Below, piece after piece: positions 59,839 to 64,000 of a stretch of DNA of 64,000 nt. Source of the stretch: Streptomyces sp. HNM0574. GTDB taxonomy: Bacteria; Actinomycetota; Actinomycetes; Streptomycetales; Streptomycetaceae. The stretch lies in NCBI RefSeq assembly GCF_012726235.1, contig NZ_JAASAH010000007.1:186001-250000 (forward strand), given 5' to 3'. Numbering within the stretch: position 1 is the stretch's first letter; the number at the start of each line of letters is the position of its first letter. The position numbers were made by a program, and so were the translations under genes. Under the pieces are notes generated by a model. The model was not told where the DNA came from and did not search any database. It was given only the letters and a program-made list of their open reading frames with translations.

Positions 59839-60029
59839 GGCTGCGCTCGCGGGGCGCTGTTGCGTCACGGGGTGTGCCCCTGCTTGTACGTCACGGGGTG
59901 CGGGTGCGTCGTGGCCCGGGGTTTGCGCAGTTCCCCGCGCCCCTTTTTCGCGGGGTGCCCAACGCCGTCGCCGGACCACCCCGTACGACGTGGCCGTTCG
60001 CGCAGTTCCCCGCGCCCCCAGGAGGGGCG
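59839..60029 (-). repeat. 3'-end repeat cluster downstream of the MFS gene (two cores)
   Basis: Cores lie at 59924 and 59999-60018. There is no hairpin module. On the minus strand the MFS stop TAG supplies the first base of the stem GCGCCCC-TCCT-GGGGGCGC. Confidence 0.8.
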
Positions 60030-61337
60030 CTAGGCCGGGACGTGGACGGCCTCGACGCGGCTGGCGACGATGCGTTCGCGTTCGCGGCGGTGGGCGCGGG
60101 GGCGGAGGCGGAGGATCTGGACGACGCCCAGCGCCTCCAGCACGAAGACGCTGGCGAAGGCGATCCGGAAGTTGTCGCCGGTGAGATCCAGCAGCACGCC
60201 GACCGCGAGCAGCGTCGTCATGGAGGCCGTGAAGCCGCCCATGTTGACGATGCCGGAGGCGGTGCCCTGCCGCTCGGCCGGGTTCGCCGGCCGGGCGAAG
60301 TCGAAGCCGACCATCGAGGCGGGACCGCAGGCCCCCAGCACGACGCAGAGCATCACCAGCACCGCCATCGGCGCGTGCCCGGGCCAGAAGACGGCCGTGG
60401 CCCAGGCCGCGGCCGTGACCGCGACGGTGCCCAGCGCGATCGGCGCCCTGGCCGCGTGGTGGCGGGCGATGACCTGCCCGTACACGAGCCCGATGACCAT
60501 GTTGGACAGCACGACGAGGGTGAGCAGTTCGCCCGCGGTGGAGCGGTCGAGGCCCTGCCCCTCGACGAGGAAGGGCAGCCCCCACAGCAGCAGGAAGACC
60601 ATGCCGGGGAACTGGGTGGTGAAGTGCACCCACATGCCCAGCCGGGTGCCCGGCTCGCGCCACGAGTCGGCGATCTGGCTGCGGACGTACCCGCCGCCGG
60701 ACGGCGGTGCGGTGGCCGGCGCGTACCCCTCGGGGTGGTCCTTGAGGAAGAGCAGGACCAGCACCAGGATCACCACGCCGCCGACGGCGCTGCCCGCGAA
60801 GGTCGGCGTCCAGCCGAAGGAGCCGAGGAACCGGGCGAGGACGAGGGTGGTGACGAGGTTGCCCGCCATCCCGATCAGCGCGGCGATCTGCGCGACGAGC
60901 GGCCCGCGCCGCGCCGGGAACCAGCGGCTGCCCAGCCGCAGCACGGCGATGAAGGTCATGGCGTCGCCGCAGCCCAGCAGCGCGCGGCAGGCCAGCGCCG
61001 CCGCGTAGCTCCCGGAGAGGGCGAAGCCGAACTGGCCGATGGTGAAGAGGACGACGCCGAGCGTCAGCACCTTCTTGGTGCCCCAGCGGTCGACGAGCAG
61101 GCCGACGGGTATCTGCATGCCCGCGTACACGAGCAGTTGGAGGATGGAGAAGGTGGAGAGCGCGGAGGCGTTGATGTCGAAGCGCTCGGTGGCGTCGAGT
61201 CCGGCGACGCCGAGGCTGGTGCGGTAGGTGATCGCGATGAAGTAGACGGCGACGCCGAGCCCCCAGACGGCGACGGCACGCCGTCCTCCGGGCGGGTCCC
61301 CCAGCGGGGCGGTGGCCGGTGCGGAGGCGGCGCTCAC
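60030..61337 (-). CDS. MFS transporter (possibly nitrate/organic-anion type)
   Basis: 435 residues from GTG 61337, overlapping the GntR stop by four bases. About 12 helices, with motif A-like 'GLLVDRWGTKKVLTLGV' after helix 2 and 'ALLGCGDAMTFIAVLRLGSRWFPARR', typical of the phthalate/sugar-acid (ACS) family of MFS permeases. The upstream coupled GntR suggests an organic acid. The C-terminus is Arg-rich. Another MFS annotation is possible. Confidence 0.88.
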   Translation of the reverse strand: MSAASAPATAPLGDPPGGRRAVAVWGLGVAVYFIAITYRTSLGVAGLDATERFDINASALSTFSILQLLVYAGMQIPVGLLVDRWGTKKVLTLGVVLFTIGQFGFALSGSYAAALACRALLGCGDAMTFIAVLRLGSRWFPARRGPLVAQIAALIGMAGNLVTTLVLARFLGSFGWTPTFAGSAVGGVVILVLVLLFLKDHPEGYAPATAPPSGGGYVRSQIADSWREPGTRLGMWVHFTTQFPGMVFLLLWGLPFLVEGQGLDRSTAGELLTLVVLSNMVIGLVYGQVIARHHAARAPIALGTVAVTAAAWATAVFWPGHAPMAVLVMLCVVLGACGPASMVGFDFARPANPAERQGTASGIVNMGGFTASMTTLLAVGVLLDLTGDNFRIAFASVFVLEALGVVQILRLRPRAHRRERERIVASRVEAVHVPA

Positions 61338-62059
61338 CGGGCACCGCCCTGCTCGGCGCGGTCGGTGGCCGGGGCGTCCTCGCCGTGCGCCAGGTTGCGG
61401 ACCCAGCTGACGTGGTGGTGGACGGCGGCAGCGGCGGCGTCCGGGTCGGCCGCGCGCAGCGCCGCCACGATCTCGGTGTGCTCCGTGATGTTCTTGGCGA
61501 TCCGCTGCGGGTGCGCGTGCATCACGGCGACGCCCATCCGCAGCTGGCGGTCGCGGAGCTGGTCGTAGAGCCGGACGAGGATCTCGTTCCCGGTGGCCTT
61601 GACGATCTCCGCGTGGAAGGCGCGGTCGCTGACGGCGAGCGCGGCGAGATCACCGTCCGCGCGGTGCGCGTGCTGCTCCTCCAGCAGCTGCTCCAGCCGC
61701 GTCAGCAGCGCGGGCCCGGCGGCCTGCGCGCACTTGCGGACGGCGTGCTCCTCGACGAGCAGCCGGGTCTCGACGACGTCGGTGATCTCCTGCGCCGAGA
61801 CGGGCAGCACCATGGCGCCCTTCTTCGGGTACAGCTTGATCAGCCCCTCGACCTCCAGGCGCAGCAGGCCCTCGCGGACCGGCGTGCGGGAGACGCCGAC
61901 GGCCTCGGCCAGCTCGCCCTCGGTGAGCAGCATGCCGCCCTCGTAACGGCGTTCCAGCACGGCCTGCTTGACGTGGTGGTAGACCCGCTCGGCGGCGGGC
62001 GGGTTCTTCTTCGGGGAGGCAGCGGGCCGGACGGGTGCGCTGGAGGGTGGTGCGGGCAT
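61334..62059 (-). CDS. GntR-family regulator (FCD/FadR subfamily)
   Basis: 241 residues from ATG 62059. Winged helix 'RVYHHVKQAVLERRYEGGMLLTEGELAEAVGVSRTPVREGLLRLEVEGLI' is followed by an FCD domain with metal-binding His ('DRAFHAEIVKATGNEIL', 'HAHPQRIAKNITEHTEIVAALRAAD'). It probably controls the coupled transporter in response to a carboxylic acid. TATGCT (62071-62066) sits six bases upstream of the ATG and no ribosome site is evident, so the transcript may be leaderless. Confidence 0.9.
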   Translation of the reverse strand: MPAPPSSAPVRPAASPKKNPPAAERVYHHVKQAVLERRYEGGMLLTEGELAEAVGVSRTPVREGLLRLEVEGLIKLYPKKGAMVLPVSAQEITDVVETRLLVEEHAVRKCAQAAGPALLTRLEQLLEEQHAHRADGDLAALAVSDRAFHAEIVKATGNEILVRLYDQLRDRQLRMGVAVMHAHPQRIAKNITEHTEIVAALRAADPDAAAAAVHHHVSWVRNLAHGEDAPATDRAEQGGAR

Positions 62060-62065
62060 GTGCAC

Positions 62066-62088
62066 AGCATAGATACAACAGGGATACC
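62066..62088 (-). promoter_or_regulatory. -10 element and GTATC direct repeats upstream of the GntR gene
   Basis: On the minus strand GTATC-CCTGTT-GTATC (11-bp spacing) is immediately followed by TATGCT and the start codon. It may be the autoregulatory operator. Confidence 0.35.
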
Positions 62089-62095
62089 CACAGAA

Positions 62096-62120
62096 GCGCC
62101 GTCCGCGATGCGGACGGCGC
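62096..62120 (-). terminator. Hairpin between bkdC and the GntR gene
   Basis: A perfect 11-bp stem (62096-62106 with 62110-62120, three-base loop) lies 40 bases past the bkdC stop on the minus strand. Confidence 0.7.
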
Positions 62121-62159
62121 CTCGTGCGGGAGCCCGGAAGCCGGGGCCCGAAGCCCCGG

Positions 62160-63614
62160 TCAGAGCCAGGTCATCAGGCGCTTCGGCTTCTCCAGGACGG
62201 CCGCGACGTCGGCGAGCAGCCTGGAGCCGAGCTCGCCGTCGATCAGCCGGTGGTCGAAGGAGAGCGCCAGGGTGGTGACGTCACGCGGCTTGACCTTCCC
62301 CTTGTGCACCCAGGGCTGCTTGCGCACCTGGCCGAAGGCCAGGATCGCGGACTCGCCCGGGTTGAGGATCGGCGTACCGGTGTCGACGCCGAAGACGCCG
62401 ACGTTCGTGATCGTGACCGTCCCGCCCTGCATCTCCTCCAGCGACGTCCGGCCCTCGCGGGCCGTGGTCACCAACTCGGCGAGCGCGGCGGCCAGTTCGG
62501 TCAGGCTCTTGGCGTGCGCGTCCTTGATGTTCGGCACGACCAGGCCTCGCGGGGTGGCCGCGGCGATGCCCAGGTTCACGTAGTCCTTGCGGACGATCTC
62601 CTGGTTCGCCTCGTCCCAGGCCGCGTTGGCCTCCGGGTGGCGGCGCAGCGCGACGAGGAAGGCGCGGGCGACCAGCAGCAGCGGGTTGACCCGCACGCCG
62701 GCCATGTCCGGGTCCTCCTTCAGCTCCCGCACCAGCTTCATCGTCTTCGTGACGTCGACGGTCACGAACTCGGTGACGTGCGGCGCGGTGAACGCGCTGT
62801 TCACCATCGCCTGGGCGGTCGCCTTGCGGACGCCCCGGATCGGCACCCGCGTCTCGCCCGCGGCGCCGCGCGGCCCGGCCTGCGCGGACTCCGCCGGAGC
62901 CGGGGCCGGAGCCGGAGCGGGCGCCTCGGGCGCGGGGGCGGCGGGCGCCTGGGCCGCGCGGGCCGCTGCGTGCACGTCGTCCCGGGTGATGACGCCCTCG
63001 GGGCCCGAGGGCACGACGGTGGTGAGATCTATGCCCAGGTCCTTGGCGAGCTTCCGCACCGGCGGCTTCGCCAACGGCCGCTCCTGGCCGGGGACTTCGG
63101 TCACGGGAGCCGCCGGGGCCGCGGGCGGCGCGGCGCCGTGCCCGTTCAGCTCCGGCGCGGGCTGCGCCGGCCGGCCCTCGCCGGTGGCCGCGCCCTTGCG
63201 GGGGCGGCGCTTCGTCGGGGCCTCGGCCACGCCGTACCCGACGAGCACGGGCTCGCGCTTGCCGCCCTGCTCACCGGAGTCACCGGACTCGGCGGCCGGA
63301 GCCTCGGCGGCCGGGGCCTCCGCGGCCGGGGCGGCCTCCGGCGCCGGGCCCGCGCCCGGCTCGGTGTCGACGGTGATGATCGGGGTGCCGACGTCGACCG
63401 TCGTGCCCTCCTCGAAGCGGAGCTCGTGCACCGCGCCGTCGAAGGGGATGGGCAGTTCGACCGCGGCCTTGGCCGTCTCCACCTCGCAGACGACCTGCCC
63501 GTCCGTGACGGTGTCACCGGGCTGGACGTACCACTTGAGGATCTCGGCCTCCGTCAGCCCCTCGCCCACGTCGGGCATGCGGAACTCGCGGATCCGTGTC
63601 GCGCTTTCGGTCAT
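62160..63614 (-). CDS. bkdC: Dihydrolipoamide acyltransferase (E2), branched-chain keto acid dehydrogenase type
   Basis: 484 residues from ATG 63614 (GTG 63620 is two codons earlier and equally close to GAGGAG). Order: lipoyl domain with the modified Lys in 'CEVETAKAAVELP' (about 49), an Ala/Pro/Glu linker, a peripheral-subunit-binding domain ('PPVRKLAKDLGIDLTTVVPSGPEGVITRDDV'), a second Ala/Pro linker, and the catalytic domain with 'SFDHRLIDG' carrying the active His. The E1-beta gene 14 bases upstream identifies a bkd-type operon that makes acyl-CoA starters from Val, Leu and Ile. Confidence 0.93.
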   Translation of the reverse strand: MTESATRIREFRMPDVGEGLTEAEILKWYVQPGDTVTDGQVVCEVETAKAAVELPIPFDGAVHELRFEEGTTVDVGTPIITVDTEPGAGPAPEAAPAAEAPAAEAPAAESGDSGEQGGKREPVLVGYGVAEAPTKRRPRKGAATGEGRPAQPAPELNGHGAAPPAAPAAPVTEVPGQERPLAKPPVRKLAKDLGIDLTTVVPSGPEGVITRDDVHAAARAAQAPAAPAPEAPAPAPAPAPAESAQAGPRGAAGETRVPIRGVRKATAQAMVNSAFTAPHVTEFVTVDVTKTMKLVRELKEDPDMAGVRVNPLLLVARAFLVALRRHPEANAAWDEANQEIVRKDYVNLGIAAATPRGLVVPNIKDAHAKSLTELAAALAELVTTAREGRTSLEEMQGGTVTITNVGVFGVDTGTPILNPGESAILAFGQVRKQPWVHKGKVKPRDVTTLALSFDHRLIDGELGSRLLADVAAVLEKPKRLMTWL

Positions 63615-63628
63615 CGTCACGGCTCTCC

Positions 63629-64000
63629 TCAGTACGCCAGCGCGCGGTCGACGGCATCGAGCACCCGGTCCAGGCCCGGAAGGTACTCGTCCTCCAGCCG
63701 GGCCGGAGGATACGGCGCGTGGAAACCGCCGACCCGCAGGACCGGCGCCTCCAGGTGGTAGAAGCAGCGTTCCGTGATCCTGGCGGCGACCTCGGAACCC
63801 GTACCCAGGAATACCGGAGCCTCGTGCACGACGACCAGCCTGCCGGTCTTCTCGACGGAAGCCTGGAGGGTGTCGAAGTCGATCGGCGACATCGAGCGCA
63901 GGTCGACGACCTCCAGCGAGGTGCCCTCCTCCTCGGCGGCCGTGGCCGCGCCGAGGCAGGTCTTCACCATCGGCCCGTAGGCCGCGAGCGTGAGATCGGT
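63629..64000 (-). CDS. bkdB: E1 beta subunit of branched-chain keto acid dehydrogenase, 5' end outside window
   Basis: Only the last 124 codons are present; the frame is open to the window edge. The C-terminal transketolase domain is seen: 'TDLTLAAYGPMVKTCL', 'VVDLRSMSPIDFDTLQASVEKTGRLVVVHEAP', 'RVGGFHAPYPPARLEDEYLPGLDRVLDAVDRAL'. It assembles with E1 alpha (expected further to the right on the minus strand) to decarboxylate branched 2-oxo acids with TPP. The 14-bp gap to bkdC indicates one operon. Confidence 0.92.
   Translation of the reverse strand, partial: TDLTLAAYGPMVKTCLGAATAAEEEGTSLEVVDLRSMSPIDFDTLQASVEKTGRLVVVHEAPVFLGTGSEVAARITERCFYHLEAPVLRVGGFHAPYPPARLEDEYLPGLDRVLDAVDRALAY

Overview
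The window is very GC-rich, uses GTG starts often and TTA codons almost never, and carries an HspR/HAIR heat-shock regulon, mycothiol-type enzymes, an AfsA-type protein and a branched-chain keto-acid dehydrogenase. These point to a Streptomyces chromosome. From memory, the gene order (kynurenine genes, fba-pyrE, clpB, hspR-dnaJ-grpE-dnaK, dcd, bkd) matches part of the conserved core left of oriC in S. coelicolor. A near-consensus parS site fits that placement. No phage, insertion sequence or CRISPR array was seen.

Layout. 1-3.4 kb: a 5'-truncated AfsA-type gene, a TetR regulator, an acyltransferase-3 membrane protein and a small membrane protein. 3.4-6.4 kb: tryptophan-to-anthranilate catabolism (formamidase-like hydrolase, kynureninase, tryptophan 2,3-dioxygenase). 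6.6-13.7 kb: DUF3151, aldolase fba, pyrE, aldose epimerase, a CoxG-like membrane-tethered protein, a membrane spermidine synthase and DUF2617. 14-25 kb: an aminotransferase, a YbjN protein, clpB, a secreted protease and the hspR-dnaJ-grpE-dnaK operon, with HAIR operators upstream of both clpB and dnaK. 25.6-31 kb: an EtfD-like membrane Fe-S reductase, a MEDS-STAS/ATPase stress-signalling pair and a Yip1 protein. 31-38.6 kb: an SGNH-ricin hydrolase, a phosphoribosyltransferase, dcd, tRNA-Gly(CCC), CapA, PP2C and a phosphoribosyltransferase-hydrolase fusion. 39-42.4 kb: a four-gene operon (XRE regulator, ImmA/IrrE-like peptidase, 7TM protein, PAP2-like membrane protein), which is the best candidate here for an uncharacterised system. 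42.4-48 kb: a nickel-binding DUF4242 protein, a DHA2 exporter facing an acetyltransferase and a His-rich membrane protein across a Zur-like box, then a zf-HC2/ECF sigma pair. 48-53.3 kb: nucleoside hydrolase and transporter, divergent from LacI and ribokinase, with two matching operators. 54-64 kb: a class A beta-lactamase divergent from an acyl-CoA synthetase across an 11-bp phased repeat array, a LURP-one protein, a nitrilase-family amidase, a mycothiol-type enzyme, a GntR/MFS pair and bkdC with the end of bkdB.

The most striking unexplained signal is a dispersed repeat family with at least 21 copies of a roughly 19-20 nt core plus degenerate relatives. The copies sit in intergenic DNA. At seven genes a copy abuts the 3' end in a fixed orientation and completes a hairpin at or next to the stop codon (in clpB the stop lies in the loop). 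I read these as a terminator or 3'-UTR element that spreads by tandem growth.
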